The position numbers were made by a program, and so were the translations under genes. A stretch of 64,000 nt of DNA from Limonium bicolor (taxonomy: Eukaryota > Streptophyta > Magnoliopsida > Caryophyllales > Plumbaginaceae): positions 89,679,627 to 89,743,626 of the forward strand of contig CM041780.1 in assembly GCA_023374045.1 (NCBI GenBank), written 5' to 3'. The notes under the pieces are model-generated. The model was not told where the DNA came from, did no database searches, and was given only the letters and a program-made list of their open reading frames with translations. Every line of letters starts with the position of its first letter. Position 1 is the first letter of the stretch. Shown one piece after another: positions 12,077 through 23,910 of this stretch.

Positions 12077-12359
12077 TGTGAAGATTGATTTTTTGGGATG
12101 AGAGGGAGTAATGTTTTTAACTAAAAAGTCTAGATCCTTTAAATTGTCATTTTGTGGAATGTGAAAATCTGTTATCTTGGCATCCCTCAAATACCTACTT
12201 TATCGTTCGTCTTTCCCATAAAACTTTAAGAGAAATGCTATTGAACACTACGCTCACTGTGATGAGTTCCATGCAAACTTATGCCCTAAAGGCAGAAGTT
12301 GACTAGAGTCGCAATCTAATTTAACCTCAAACGAACTAGGAAGTGAAGAATGGGTTCTA

Positions 12360-13251
12360 AGAAAAAGAAATTCATTTTTGATTTTTTTCACATAGGTGAC
12401 AATAAAAGTGGGACTTTAGAGAGATAGTCTCGAATTTATAGATGGAAATATGTGAAGAATTTTGGATGAAATATTGAATTGGAGAGATTTGTGGTTGAAT
12501 AAAGTTTCTTTATTTTTTCTAATTTGGTATTTAAGTTTTTTAATCTAAAAAGTAAGGGTTTGTTTGGGAAGTTTGACTGGAAAGGACCGTCCACCAAAAA
12601 AATAGACATCTGTCAGGTATGGAGTGGTAACTTACTCCAAGGGTAAACCTAAGGGGCTGTCCTGGGTCACCTACCCTAGCCCGATTTGACTAGAAATGGA
12701 TTGAGTAGAGACAAAATTCCATGCATAGTAATGACAATCGGTGGAGATTGACGATAAAAGAAACCCATGAAGGCATTTCCAAACCAGACATCAAAGCACA
12801 AAGGATAAAATCATTGCTAGAAGAAAATGTAATTTTCGGATCAACAATAGTATGCAAATAGGCTAAATCAATGTTGTAAACAACGTAATTACAAAACCAT
12901 ATGTCAATGTGCGAGGGACAAGCAGCAGTGCTAGACATAACATGATTTCTAAACCAAATAATCAAACGTAAGGGACAGGAAGCAGTGCTGGAAACAACAT
13001 GATTTCCAACCCAAATAATCAAACGCAAGGGACAGGAAGCAGTGCTGGAAACAACATGATTTCCAAGCCAAACGATCAAATGCATTGGGCAGGCAGCAAC
13101 GCTGGAAACAACATGATTTCCAAGCCAAATAATCAAACTATGTTCATAACACCCGTGCGCATCTAGGCAACCGTCAAGCCAAACATGCCAAAGTTTAGAA
13201 GCTATCATTCAAGATAGAAAGCTAAACGACGGGGCCGGTCAATTAGTCATC
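12360..13251. repeat. Dispersed repeat A, copy 1
   Basis: About 850 bp here is similar to 39235-39905, including the segments around 12410-12440 (GACAATAAAAGTGGGACTT), 12570-12600 and 12660-12700 (CCTAGCCCGATTTG). It carries a minus-strand open stretch of 172 codons caused by the internal 57-bp array. I do not recognise the family. It may be part of an old LTR element, and the full-length LINE that follows is inserted beside it. Confidence 0.6.
12877..13161. repeat. 57-bp tandem repeat, five units
   Basis: Unit starts lie near 12877, 12934, 12991, 13048 and 13105, each with the word AACAACATGATTTCC or a variant of it. The period of 57 is a multiple of 3, so one minus-strand frame stays open and yields a 19-residue repeat. 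Copy 2 of repeat A has only about two such units, so the array expanded here or shrank there. Confidence 0.85.
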
Positions 13252-13270
13252 AAGTATGATGGATTCATTT
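13252..13270. repeat. Target-site duplication of the LINE, left copy
   Basis: AAGTATGATGGATTCATTT here is repeated exactly at 19474-19492 after the poly-A of the LINE. The first two A residues may belong to the tail, so the duplication is 17-19 bp. Confidence 0.95.
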
Positions 13271-13803
13271 GAACAGACACTGGGTTTTGTTATCGCGCTC
13301 TCTTCTGTAAGGCGATTCAGAGGGCGATTCTAGTCGTTCCCTCTGTGGGCTTAGGTATGGGTATGATTACTGTTAGGATGGATGGGAAAAGTGGAAGGGA
13401 CGTCCGAGCTACTTCATTAACTCCATGCAGTTGCAGTAAAAAGGGGAGAGTAAACACTATTAGCAAAGCTAATCTAAGGGTGTGGGAGAAGCCACGTCAA
13501 ATCTTCCTGTACGTGTTCCAATCACAGGAGAAGTTGCTGAGTAGTTATTATGGCTATCTACCGTTGAAGATCAGCTCCGAGATCGCGTTTTCTCGAGTAT
13601 CCATGCGTAAGATTGATTTGAAGTTTTATGCTGTGGATAATCTACTGTTGGTCTTTGTTCGCTGGTTTTTCTGGGGCAGTAGTAATCTCCAGGTGAAGTT
13701 GCAGCCTCTTTTCGAAGAAGTGGAGATAACTCAGTGGTATTTTTCAAGCAGCGTCTGTTCTCTTCTCTTTTCTCAGATCGTTTGGTTTCTTGAGGGAACG
13801 ATA

Positions 13804-15384
13804 ATGGAGAATATGCTCGCAAAGTGGACTGATCTGAATATTCACCCTGCTGAACTGGAAAAGGTTGAGGGTGATATGCTTCGGCAAGATCCTGGGGTAT
13901 GGGATATCTCTAAAGCGCTTTTGGGAAAAGTCTGGCACCCGAGTAGGATCTCTGCTAGACTCCTTCACAAGTTCATAGTTCACCTCTGGAAACCCAAAGC
14001 CCCTATCAGAGTTAATGAGGTAGGTCCTAATAGATTCACTTTCTGGTTTGCTGCTGGGAGCAATCTTAAGCATGTGGTTGCAAATGGGCCGTGGCATTTT
14101 CATAACCGCATTCTGCTCATCATGCACTTAGATCCCACTAAGCATATTGATGAACTAGTTCCAAAAAAAATAAGAATATGGGTCGGGATTCATAATCTGC
14201 CCATGATGTTTTTTAATAAGGAGTCAGCTGTTATCCTAGGAAACAAGATTGGAGTGTTTATTAGCTGTGCTGATAAAATTAACCCTCTGTCAACTAAAGT
14301 GCTCAGAGGAAGGGTGGAGCTAGACATTTCTGATCCTCTCTGTAGAGTCCTGGTTATCAATGATGGAGTAAAAGATAGAGTATGTCGTATCTCGTATGAG
14401 AATCTCCCACATTTTTGCTTCAGATGTGGGAGAATTGATCACATGCTAGTCGAATGTCAGTTCAAAAAAGAGAAGATGGATGAGTTGGAAAGGTACGGCC
14501 CTTGGCTTAGGTCTGAGTTTGCAGGTTCTATAGCAGCTCTTTCTGAAGAGGTGTTGCTGAATCAGAATGTGAACTTACTTAAGAAATCAGATGCTTCAGA
14601 TGGGGTCAAGATCTTAGAGCTGCAGACAGCTATGGAGAAAGGGAAATCTAAGATTATTCCTGCCTTATCGGGCTGTGTAGATTCAACTCCTGAGGATAAT
14701 CTTGTTAGTAGAGGAGGAAGCTTAGAAGAGGAGGATCAGGTGGTGGCTGAGAGAATTTTTTCGAAGCAGTCTGAGGGGATTCAAGGGATGGCTCAATGTG
14801 CTGGAGCCTCAGATATCGATTTGGTTATAGCAGAAACTCAGGAACCGTTGCCTGATGGTGGTCTGATTTCCTTGTCAGGTGGGAATCAGGTGCTATCTCA
14901 GGATCCCAGTAGCCCAGGGATCCCCCCTGGCTTTGAACATGTCTTGATTCCTACTGGCCAGGAGAACAAGAGAGACTTCTATCAAGCCTTTGACTGGGCT
15001 TCTGCCCTGGAGTCCTTTTCGTCTCAGCTTCCTAAAAAAGCAAAAACCAGCTCTCTATCTCAGGAAGATATAGAGATGTCAATAGCTGATATTATGAGAG
15101 AAGCGGATTCAAAAGGAAAGAAACCTCTGTCCAGTCATAGGACAAAAGAGAATAAGCTGGGAGTCAACAAATTCCGTCAGAGGGATGGAAAAGGTATTCT
15201 TTTCAAAGCTGAGAAGAAAGATAAAAAGATCATACTAAAAATCAACAAGAAGAAGAGTGGGAACCTTGAGTCTCCAGTGGCTGTGGCTTCAGGTAATGAA
15301 GTCGTGACTAAGGACTCTCAAGAGGAAGCTCAGATTCAGTCTCAGGCAGACCTTGCTGGTGAGCAAGGCTGCCATATCAAATGA
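13804..15384 (+). CDS. LINE ORF1, DUF4283-like and CCHC zinc-knuckle protein
   Basis: A 526-residue product if translation starts at ATG 13804. The frame stays open upstream to 13357 (ATG), but those codons do not resemble the family. The N-terminal 190 residues match the DUF4283-type region of plant L1 ORF1 proteins (LLGKVW, FWFAAGSNLKHVVANGPWHF, IRIWVGIHNLP). A CX2CX4HX4C knuckle follows at residues 205-218 (CFRCGRIDHMLVEC). The rest is acidic and then very lysine-rich near the C-terminus. These proteins bind the element RNA and act in the ribonucleoprotein particle. The stop TGA overlaps the ORF2 start as ATGA. The frame is intact. Confidence 0.85.
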   Translation: MENMLAKWTDLNIHPAELEKVEGDMLRQDPGVWDISKALLGKVWHPSRISARLLHKFIVHLWKPKAPIRVNEVGPNRFTFWFAAGSNLKHVVANGPWHFHNRILLIMHLDPTKHIDELVPKKIRIWVGIHNLPMMFFNKESAVILGNKIGVFISCADKINPLSTKVLRGRVELDISDPLCRVLVINDGVKDRVCRISYENLPHFCFRCGRIDHMLVECQFKKEKMDELERYGPWLRSEFAGSIAALSEEVLLNQNVNLLKKSDASDGVKILELQTAMEKGKSKIIPALSGCVDSTPEDNLVSRGGSLEEEDQVVAERIFSKQSEGIQGMAQCAGASDIDLVIAETQEPLPDGGLISLSGGNQVLSQDPSSPGIPPGFEHVLIPTGQENKRDFYQAFDWASALESFSSQLPKKAKTSSLSQEDIEMSIADIMREADSKGKKPLSSHRTKENKLGVNKFRQRDGKGILFKAEKKDKKIILKINKKKSGNLESPVAVASGNEVVTKDSQEEAQIQSQADLAGEQGCHIK

Positions 15385-18300
15385 CTTGCCTAAGCTATAA
15401 CTGCCGAGGGTTAGGCCGCCCTCAGGCAGTTATTTGGGTGCGGGATCTGTTGAGATCTAAGGCACCAGATTTAGTGTTTCTTATGGAAACACATAGGTCA
15501 GCTGAAGAAATGTATAATATTAGTATTAAGTTCAAAGGGTACTCTTCTTTTGTTTATCCTAGTGTCGGAAGAAGTGGTGGGTTAGCTTTGTTGTGGAAGG
15601 AAGATATTAGAGTCAGCATTGTTAATAGTTCTCTTCATCACATTGCAGCTGATATTGTCTTCCCAGGTGGGATCGAGTTTCACTTCTCTGGTTTCTATGG
15701 CTGGCCTGAGTGGCAGAGAAAATACCTCTCGTGGAAGCTGCTAAAAGCCCTTAGAAATCAAGTCTCTCTGCCTTGGATTGTGGCTGGTGACTTCAACCAG
15801 ATCATGTGGAATTCAGAAAAATCGGGTGGTAAGACTAGGAATGATAACTTCATGAAAGAATTTAGAGATGCAGTAGATGACTGTAACCTGTCTGATGCAG
15901 GTTTTTTTGGTGAATCTGGCACTTTCACTAATTGCCAATTTGATGGTTATCAGTCTATTAGCCGGTTGGATAGAGTGCTTCTGTGTGATAAAGCGGTGCT
16001 TGCTTTTCCCAAGTTATCAGTAGAACATCTTCAGTGGGATAGATCAGACCACAGGCCTCTTCTCATTCACTGTTTTGGTTATCAGAGGAGAAATAAGTAC
16101 GTGTTCAGATTTGAATCAGAATGGTTAAAAGAAGAAAAGTGTTTAGACATCGTTTCTCAAGTCTGGGGGTCCAATTTGGAGAACCTGGATAGTAAGATCT
16201 TAGAATGTGCTAAGGCCATGGAGAGATGGAAAGGATGGTCCCTAGGAAAGATCAGGTGGAAAATTAAGAAAAAAAAAGAAGAGCTTCAGTCTCTGATTTC
16301 TCCTTGGGCGGCTGCGAATAGGAAGAGAGTTCTAGTTGAGATAGAGCTTCTTTCTTTCAAGATTGAAGCTTGGTGGAAACAGAGAGCTCGTATCCAATGG
16401 GTTAAGGATGGGGATAGGAATTCCAGGTTTTTTCATGCGCTAGCCTCTGCTAGAAGAAAAAAGAACACCATCTTTGGGCTACTGGATCAGAATGGTGAGA
16501 TGAGATATGACTGGGGCAGTATAGAACAGATTGCTAGGGAGTACTTTCAGGATCTCTTCAAAGCTTCCAACTCAGTGTCTGATCCTTCTTTTCTCGACCC
16601 AGTTAGAGGCAGGCTCAGTGTGGAGCACATCTCTCTCCTTAACTCTCCATATGAAGTTCAAGAGGTTGTTGCTGCTATGAAGGAGCTAAGTGGAAATAAG
16701 GCACCGGGCCCTGATGGTTTTAATGGGTCCTTTTTTAAGTCCTTTTGGAGTGTGGTGGGAGATCAGGTTATCTCGACAGTTCTGTCCATTTTACAAGGTA
16801 ATTCCTTATCTGAGCTGATGAATCAGTTTTTTATTACTCTAATTCCTAAAGTAAAAGGAGCTTGTAACATTTCAGACTTTAGACCGATTTCTTTATGTAA
16901 CTTTGTTTATAAAGTTGTGTCTAAAGTTCTGGCAAACAGAATTAGAGACCTTCTCCCAGCTATTATCTCTCCAAACCAATCTGGGTTTGTCAAGGGGAGA
17001 CTCATCTCAGATAACATTATAGTCTCAGGAGAAATCATGCATCAACTTGCCAAGAGTAAAGCTATCAAAAAAGGCTACTTTGCTTTAAAGCTTGATTTGA
17101 GTAAGGCCTACGACAGGATAGAATGACAATTTTTGAAGGATGTTCTGAAGTCTATGGGTTTTCCTGACTCTTGGCTAAGACCAGTCTTTAATTGCATTAC
17201 TTCTACCTCCTGTTCTGTTCTGGTCAATGGAACTCCGGGAGATTTCTTCTCACCAACTAGGGGAATCAGACAAGGGGATCCCTTATCCCCTTATCTGTTT
17301 ATTCTAGCTCAAGAAGCTCTTTCTAGTTTTCTGATCAGAGCTGAAGAAGATGGTCGGTTTCATGGTCTCAAGCTCTCTGCATCAGGTCCTAGTATTAATC
17401 ATCTTGCTTTTGCAGATGATATTCTAGTGTGTGGCAAGGCGTCTGTCAACAATGCCCATTTTCTCAAAGATTCTCTTAATTCTTTTCTAGTATCCTCGGG
17501 TCACAGTATCAACAGACAAAAATCTGATATAGTTTTCAGCAGAAACTTAAATCCCCTTATCAGAAATCAAATCTGTAGCATCCTTGAAGTGAAGGAAAGT
17601 GGTTCTTTTCAGAAATACTTGGGTCTCCCTGCTAGATTGGGAAGAAACAAAGCCCAGGTCTTTAATTATATTGTTGAAGCAGTGCGGAAGAGAATCTATA
17701 GCTGGGGGAAACCCATGTCCCAAGCTGGTAGAGCAGTCCTTATCTCTAGTGTTCTTCAGTCTATCCCAGTTTACCCTATGTCTCTCTTTCGCCTCCCTAA
17801 AGGCATTTTAGACAAGATAAATGCGGCTTTGGCTTCATTCTGGTGGGGAGGAAATTTGGATAAAAGGAGTATTCATTGGGTTAAATGGGAGGAAGTTTGC
17901 AAGTCAAGTGAAGATGGTGGGGTGGGTTTCAGGTCGGCTGATTCCTTCAATAAAGCTCTTCTGGCCAAGCAAGCGTGGCTCATTTTGACTAACCCCTCCT
18001 CTTTGGTTGCTAGAATCCTGAAAGGGATTTACTTTCCTGATTCAGAGTTCCTTTACTCCAAAAAAAGTAACAAAGATAGTGATATCTGGAGAGCTATTGT
18101 TAATTCGCTGGAGCTTCTTAAGAAAGGAGTTAGGAAAAAAGTAGGAGATGGCTCAGACATTCTGGTTTGGAAAGATCCTTGGATTCCCAGGCCTTTTTCC
18201 TTTAAACCAATTACTCCTAGTCAAGTAGGTGGTGATAGGATTTCAGCTAACCAGTTTATGGTTCAAGATGAAAATAAGTGGGATGTTGAGCTCCTTAGAC

Positions 18301-19442
18301 AGCAGTTTTGGGAGATAGACATTGATGAAATCAGAAAGGTCAGCTTCTCCAAACAGGAAAAAGATTCTTGGATATGGCATTTCACAAGAGATGGGAGACT
18401 TACAGTGAAATCTGTCTATGAGACAGATCAGTTGTTTGCAGCTTCGGTAACTCCTTCTTCGAGCTACAGGTCTTCGGATCTGGTCAAAAGAGTTAAGAAG
18501 TTACATTGCAGTCCAAGAGCCAAGCTTCTTCATTGGAAAGTAAAGAAAAATATTGTTCCTTGCTCAGCTAATCTAGCTAAAAGGATTGGTGGTTCTGCCC
18601 GCTGCTGTTTTTGCTCAAGGATTGATAATATGGCCCATACTTTTTTTGAATGTGTTATGGTTCAAGACCAGTGGAAAGGGGTGATTGACTGGTCTGAATT
18701 GGATTTAGCTGATGATAATTGCTTGTATGAAAAAATTTTCTCTGAAGCAGAGAAATGGCCCAATGATAAACTTGAAAGAGTGATTAATATTATGTGGGTT
18801 ATATACGATGCTAAAAACTCGGTTAGGCATAATTCCCAGCTGTCTTGGCTGGCTGTTATTGAATCTAATCATGCTTTCATTAGTGCTTACAAGCTTGGTC
18901 TGGAGAATAGGGATACTATTAACCAAACTAAGGGACATTGGATTCCTCCTGTGCAGGATGCTCTGAAAATAAACTGTGGTACAAAAACCAAAAGGGGCTG
19001 TGCTCCTTCTGTTGCGGGTTCGATCAGAAATTCTAATGGAGATATTTTGATGGCCTTCAATAAAAGACTAAGTTCATCGTGTTCCTTGCTGGGAGCTGAA
19101 GTTCAAGGCATTGTTTTTGCCATCAAATGGGTGTGGGAAGAAGGCTACAACAAGCTGGAAATCGATACTAATAGTCTAGAGATATTTCTCTTTTTGAAGA
19201 AAGCAGTTGATCCGAGGACAAGCTGCCAAGTAGGAGATGCTTGGGTGCAATTATTTTGTCTAGTTCAGATCTGTAATATTAGTAAGATCTCCTATGTTAG
19301 TTTGGAAAACTCTTTCCCTATTGTATTAATCTTGCTTCTGTTTAATAGTTCCATGTTCTTTAAACTCTGGTTGGGAGAGAACATCCCTTTTAAGATTTCT
19401 AGGGCTTGTAAGTTGGATTCTGAGTTTTTGGAAGATGAATGA
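15381..19442 (+). pseudogene. LINE ORF2: endonuclease, reverse transcriptase, RNase H
   Basis: The ATG at 15381 overlaps the ORF1 stop by 4 nt. Residues 1-225 are an apurinic-type endonuclease (SYNCRGLG, METH, GDFN, SRLDR, DRSDHRP). The reverse transcriptase runs from about residue 430 (GNKAPGPDGF, LIPK, FRPISLCN, QSGFVKGR, KLDLSKAYDR, GIRQGDPLSP, FADD at 17409-17420). A zf-RVT-like region (CCFC, H, C) follows, then an RNase H fold ending near 19440. A single TGA at 17124-17126 lies directly after the KAYDR motif, where the family normally has Trp (TGG). The frame continues unbroken after it. The last 60 codons look out of register with the RNase H family, so a small indel after about 19290 is likely. 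Confidence 0.9.
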
Positions 19443-19473
19443 AGTAGACACAAGCTGTTTAAGATCAAAAAAA

Positions 19474-19492
19474 AAGTATGATGGATTCATTT
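19474..19492. repeat. Target-site duplication of the LINE, right copy
   Basis: Exact copy of 13252-13270, directly after the A run that ends the LINE. Confidence 0.95.
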
Positions 19493-19969
19493 ATTGCAGT
19501 GACACACCTCGGGCAAAAAAAGTGAGCAACAAAATAAACTTAGTAAAATGGATCTCAATGACTCAAGCTTCAACGAACCATGAACAGATAGTAAACAAGC
19601 ATATAAGCGGTACGAACAAATCGATATTTATCATGATGGTATAAAGTGTTTGACATATGAAGATATCATCATCGAATCGACAAAACCATCACGATAACAA
19701 TAGTAAGCGAGGAAGACAAATTCAAGATGCGGTAGTCATCAGACGGGTATTCTCAATCCGTCAACAATTCCTAGCTCGTTCAATTGAAATTCAAACACGC
19801 AGCGCAATGATGGATTTTAACTCGCAAAGAGCTAAGGTGAACCCATAAAATCAAACCAGGCTCGACATCAACAACCCCATAAGTCAGCAAGCTTGATCCA
19901 ATTAACCGAAAAGCCAAAATGAGGTACCCCAGTCAAGATAGAAAAGGAAAGAGCAACAACATAAGCCTA
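19493..19969. other. Intergenic DNA, nothing recognised
   Basis: This is the continuation of the LINE target site up to the copia element. Short open stretches exist but show no family motif. Confidence 0.5.
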
Positions 19970-19974
19970 CTTTG

Positions 19975-20232
19975 TAGAATGACAGTAGATATTTTGTATC
20001 GAATGTATTGAATCTTCTTTGTATTGCGTGTATATTGGCGGCTGAACAGTAGCCTTCTATTTATAGAATACATTGTATTTACCCTAGTTACAGCTGTAAG
20101 GTAAATGGACTGAATATTTACAAAGTGTTAGAGACTATTATGTGGGCCGGTTCATTCTGTTGTCTAGTATCGGTTTCTAGAGATGGGCCAGAAGTGTGGG
20201 CCTTGTCTTCCTTTTGATCTTTGGTCTCAGTA
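19975..20232 (-). repeat. Copia 3' LTR
   Basis: This is the left LTR in window coordinates and the downstream one for the minus-strand element. It reads TACTGAGACC to CATTCTA. An inner TG...CA pair (TGAGACC...CTGTCA) lies a few bases inside, but the target duplication fits the outer limits. Confidence 0.9.
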
Positions 20233-20259
20233 TTCCCCCTCGGTCCAAGCTGGGCAAGG

Positions 20260-23200
20260 GCTAGTTTGGAGCGCAGAGAGACGAAGCGAGGAGACGACAG
20301 AGCTTTGGTAAGGCAGTCCGCAATCTGGTCGCGGCTATGGAGAAACGAGATCAGGAGGATTCAATAGATACTGCAAGCCCCCCAAAATACTTCTGAAAAG
20401 GGTGATATCAGAGAAGGGTTCGGAGGGTTCTTCCTGGTTATTGAAGGTGGTAGCCATAGGAGTGAGAACGGGTTTAGAGGTAGTCATACCAGCCCATTTT
20501 AGAATGTCACAGATGTACTTTTCTTGATTTAGGATGAGGCCAGTAGAAGTCCGTGTGACCTGAACGCCCAAAAAATAGTGTAGATCACCCAGGTCTTTGA
20601 CAGGGAATAGACTGGAGAGTTTCTGGTAAAACTTAGACAGTAGAGTGGGTGAGCTGGCAGTGGCTATGATGTCATCCACATAAATCAACATATAGATGGT
20701 GTCAGGGCCATAGGTGTAGATAAAGAGAGAACTGTCAGCCCTGGAGGCTTCAAAACCAAAGGAGAGAAGAGCATCTGATAACCTGGCAAACCACATCCTA
20801 GGGGCTTGTTCGAGCCCATAGATTGATTTCTTAAGTTTGCACATAAAATTGGGGTAGAGGGGTGAGTGAAACCAGGAGGTTGAAGCATATAGATGTCTTC
20901 CTGTATAGAACCATGTAGGAAAGCATTCTCAATGTCATACTGTTTTGATGGGCCAAGACTGAGAAATAGCAATAGAGAGGACTAGCCTCACAGTTGTAGG
21001 CTTTACTACTGGGCTGAAAGTGTCCTGAAAATCTATGCCAGCTTTCTGGTTGAATCCCTTAGCAACAAGTTTGGCTTTCCTTCTGTCTATCGTGCCATCT
21101 TGTTTTCTTTTTGTCTTTAATATCCATTTGACTCCCAGTATGTTAGCATGTGGTGGTTTAGGTACAAGTGTCCAGGTGTCAGTCCTTTGTAGGGCTTGAA
21201 ATTCTTTTAAGAGAGCTACCCTCCATTCTGGAAACTGGAGGGCTTCCTTTAGGTTAGGTTCGTCTGGGACAAGGGATGTATTATGGGTAGTGGGCCAGGG
21301 AACAGTGCCATCATGGCGCACCAGGGGTCTTATAATGTGGTTTCTGGCTCGAGTAACCATGGGGTGAACTGGTTGAGGTGGTGTAGGGTTAGGGTGATGG
21401 ATATCTTGTGGACTAGGGTTGGGAGTAGAGTGGTTGGATGTGTGGGGAGTTGAGTGAGTGCGGGTAGAGAGAGGGGTGTTATGAGAGGGGGATCTGGATG
21501 TAGAGGGTGTGTGTGGAGGGAGTTGGACTGGTACTTGGGGTTGGGAGATTTGGGCTGGTATTATAGGTAGAGGTAAATGGGTGGTGTCTGGTATAGGGAG
21601 AGGAACTGTAGAATTATGGTGTGCAAATGGGTAGGTGGTTTCATCAAATATTACATCTCTACTGATATATGTTCTGCCTGTTTTGTAATCTAAGCATTTG
21701 TAGCCTCTGTAATTTCTGCAATAACCCAGAAAAACACACTGAACTGACCTGAAAGCGAGCTTGTGCTTGTTGTAAGGCCAGAGATTGGGCCAGCAGGAGC
21801 AGCCAAAGCTTCTGAGGATGGAATAATCAGGTTATTGTTGATGTAAGACTTCAAAAGGAGTGTTCATGCTGAGGATAGGTGTAGGAGTCCTGTTGATTAG
21901 GTAAACTGCTGTTTCAAAAGCCTCTTGCCAAAACTTGAGAGGCACAGAGGAGTGAGCCAATAGTGAGAGGCCTCTGTCCACTATGGTTCTGTGTCTGGAT
22001 TCGACAGTTCCATTCTGTGAGTGAGCATAGGGGCAAGTGAGTCTGAGAGAGATCCCTTTAGAGGTAGCAAGAGTCTTGAGGGGGTAGAATTCACCTCCTC
22101 CATCTGTTTGAATAGACTTAACAGTGGCTCCAAATTGTGTGTGCACATGGGTGATGAAATTTGTAACAACAGAGAGCACAGAGGATTTGAGGGGTATAGG
22201 GTAGAGCCAAACATATCTAGAATGGGCATCAATAATAGAAAGATAGTATCTAGCACCAGAGGTAGATAATAAGGGGGTAGGGCCCCAAACATCCATAAAT
22301 AACAATTCAAAAGGGTTCTTAGACACAGACCCACGCAAAGGATAAGATAGAGAATGGTTTTTGCCCATATTACAACCAGGACAAGAAACAGTAGAAAAAC
22401 TCTGCCTAGTTACAGGTAAAGTGTTTTTGCTTATTACAAACTGGGTAATTCTATGAGATGGATGACCCATCCTTAGATGCCAAGTCTGAGGTGAGGTAGT
22501 GCAGGAATGAAAACATGGAGTTGAGGTGGAGTGAGCAGCTTTAGGGATCTGGGAATGTGGGAACTCGTATAGACCTTTACTAGTGCCTCCTTGTAACAGC
22601 AACTTCCCCCTGGTTTTGTCCTTTATATTGAAATGAGAGTCAAAAAATTCAAAGAACACATTATTGTCTGCACATAATTTTTGAACAGAAATGAGGTTTT
22701 TTGAAAGCTGAGGAACATGAAGTAAGTGAGAGAGGAGAAAGTGACCAGAAGGGGTGGGAAGAAGACTAGTTCCCTGATGTTTGATAGGGAGGATTGAGGA
22801 ATTGCCAAGAGAAACTTCATCTGAGCCACTGTAGGAGTGAGAGTCTAGGTTTAGACTAGCAAGGTCAATGGTGAAATGGTGGCTGGCACCACTGTCTGGG
22901 TACCAAACAGTATCACTGTTGGTATAGTTTGTTCCAAAGGAAGAAGGAGCTTTAGATTGGTAGGCGTGATCAAACCTATGCCAGCAATCAGATCCCTTGT
23001 GACCTGGTTTGTCACAAATTTGACAGACCAATCTCCCATCACCTCTGCCTTTCTTGTACTGGGGTTTTCCCTGATTACCTCTGTAACCACCTCTGGTGGA
23101 TTTAGTTCTGCCATAACCTGAATTATTGTTGTGAGACTTGCCTGTGGGATTTGTGACTGAGGTAGCATTTAAGGAGGTCTGGTCTAGGATAGCTGAGTTT

Positions 23201-23901
23201 TGTTGATTCATCCTGGCTTCATAGACTAGAAGCTGACCGTAAAGGTCAAAGGAGGTAATACTTTATGATCGCATTGTAACATTAGTCACTACAAAGTCAA
23301 AGTCTGGTCCAAGACTTGTTATCATGTGTGCTACCAAATCAGTGTCACTGACTGGAGAACCAGCAGCAGCTAGAGAGGATGCAAATGATTTTAGCTTGTT
23401 ATAGAACTCAGTGATGGTGTCACTTCCTTTCTTATAGTTCATCATCTGACATTTTATATGCATGATTCTAGCGGTAGATTGAGCATAGAACATCTTCTGT
23501 AAGGCATTCCAAACTTGAGTGGAAGTAGCTAGATCAATTACCTGATTGACCAACGAATCTGTCATTGATGTGGTTAAGACAGAGAGAACTAACTGGTCAT
23601 ATTGCTCCCAGTGTGCTTGTTCTTCAGGTGTGCCAGAGATTGGTTTGGGTTTGGAGCCGTCGATCCATCTGAAAAGGCCATGGCCTTTGAGGTAGAGCTC
23701 GAGTTGTTTCTTCCAAGTCGGGTAGTTGTCAGACGTTAGCTTGGTGAAATGGCTGGAGGTGGAGATCAGAGATGGAAGGGAAAAGGAGGATGAAGAGGAA
23801 GAAGAAGACCCATTTGGAGATGAGATAAGGGAAGAATTCCCAGAAGAGTTTGATTTCGGATCTGGAGTAGCCATCAGGATCGAGTTGGAGGATGAACTCA
23901 A
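20260..23901 (-). pseudogene. Copia gag-pol polyprotein, disrupted
   Basis: Gag (from 23901) carries the UBN2-type core (YPTWKKQLELYL, VWNALQKMF) and a CCHC knuckle (CQICDKPGHKGSDC). Then come protease (WYPDSGASHH), the GAG-pre-integrase segment (WHLRMGHPS), the integrase core (FMDVWG, QTDGGGEF, NGTVESRHRT) and RT ([19 protein letters not shown] near 20676). Breaks are an in-frame TAA at 23263-23265, an in-frame TAA at 21832-21834, a 1-nt insertion in an A run near 20945, a 1-nt loss near 20880, and a deletion of most of RNase H. The RNase H tail (ADCLTKALSSPRF, about 20270-20320) sits almost directly after the RT end. All coding functions of this copy are therefore lost. Confidence 0.9.
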
Positions 23902-23910
23902 ATAGGCGTC

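Larger units (their letters stand above)
9522..12108. mobile_element. Stowaway-like MITE, interrupted
   Basis: The left end is CTCCCTCCGTCCCA preceded by TA (9520-9521). The right end at about 12094-12108 is its imperfect inverse (TGGGATGAGAGGGAG) followed by TA (12109-12110). A CTCCCTCCGT terminus with a TA target site is diagnostic of Stowaway/Tc1-mariner MITEs. Without the nested element at 10042-12076 and its duplication the unit is about 545 bp, long for the class. The right boundary therefore rests on this end match alone. Confidence 0.6.
13271..19473 (+). mobile_element. Full-length plant L1-type LINE
   Basis: A 6.2-kb non-LTR retrotransposon flanked by a perfect 17-19-bp target duplication and ending in a short poly-A run (from 19467). 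It holds a 5' UTR, ORF1 (nucleic-acid-binding) and ORF2 (endonuclease, reverse transcriptase, RNase H). The complete 5' end, perfect duplication and near-intact frames point to a recent insertion. One in-frame TGA in ORF2 makes this copy non-autonomous. Confidence 0.95.

Noticed and set aside
12690..13208. A 172-codon minus-strand frame as a repeat protein
   Set aside because: It is open mainly because a 57-bp tandem unit keeps phase. The second copy of the repeat has no matching frame and no family was recognised.
13357..13803. Extending LINE ORF1 to the upstream in-frame ATG at 13357
   Set aside because: The extra 149 residues do not resemble the family. The DUF4283-like region starts near the ATG at 13804, so the upstream part is more likely 5' UTR.
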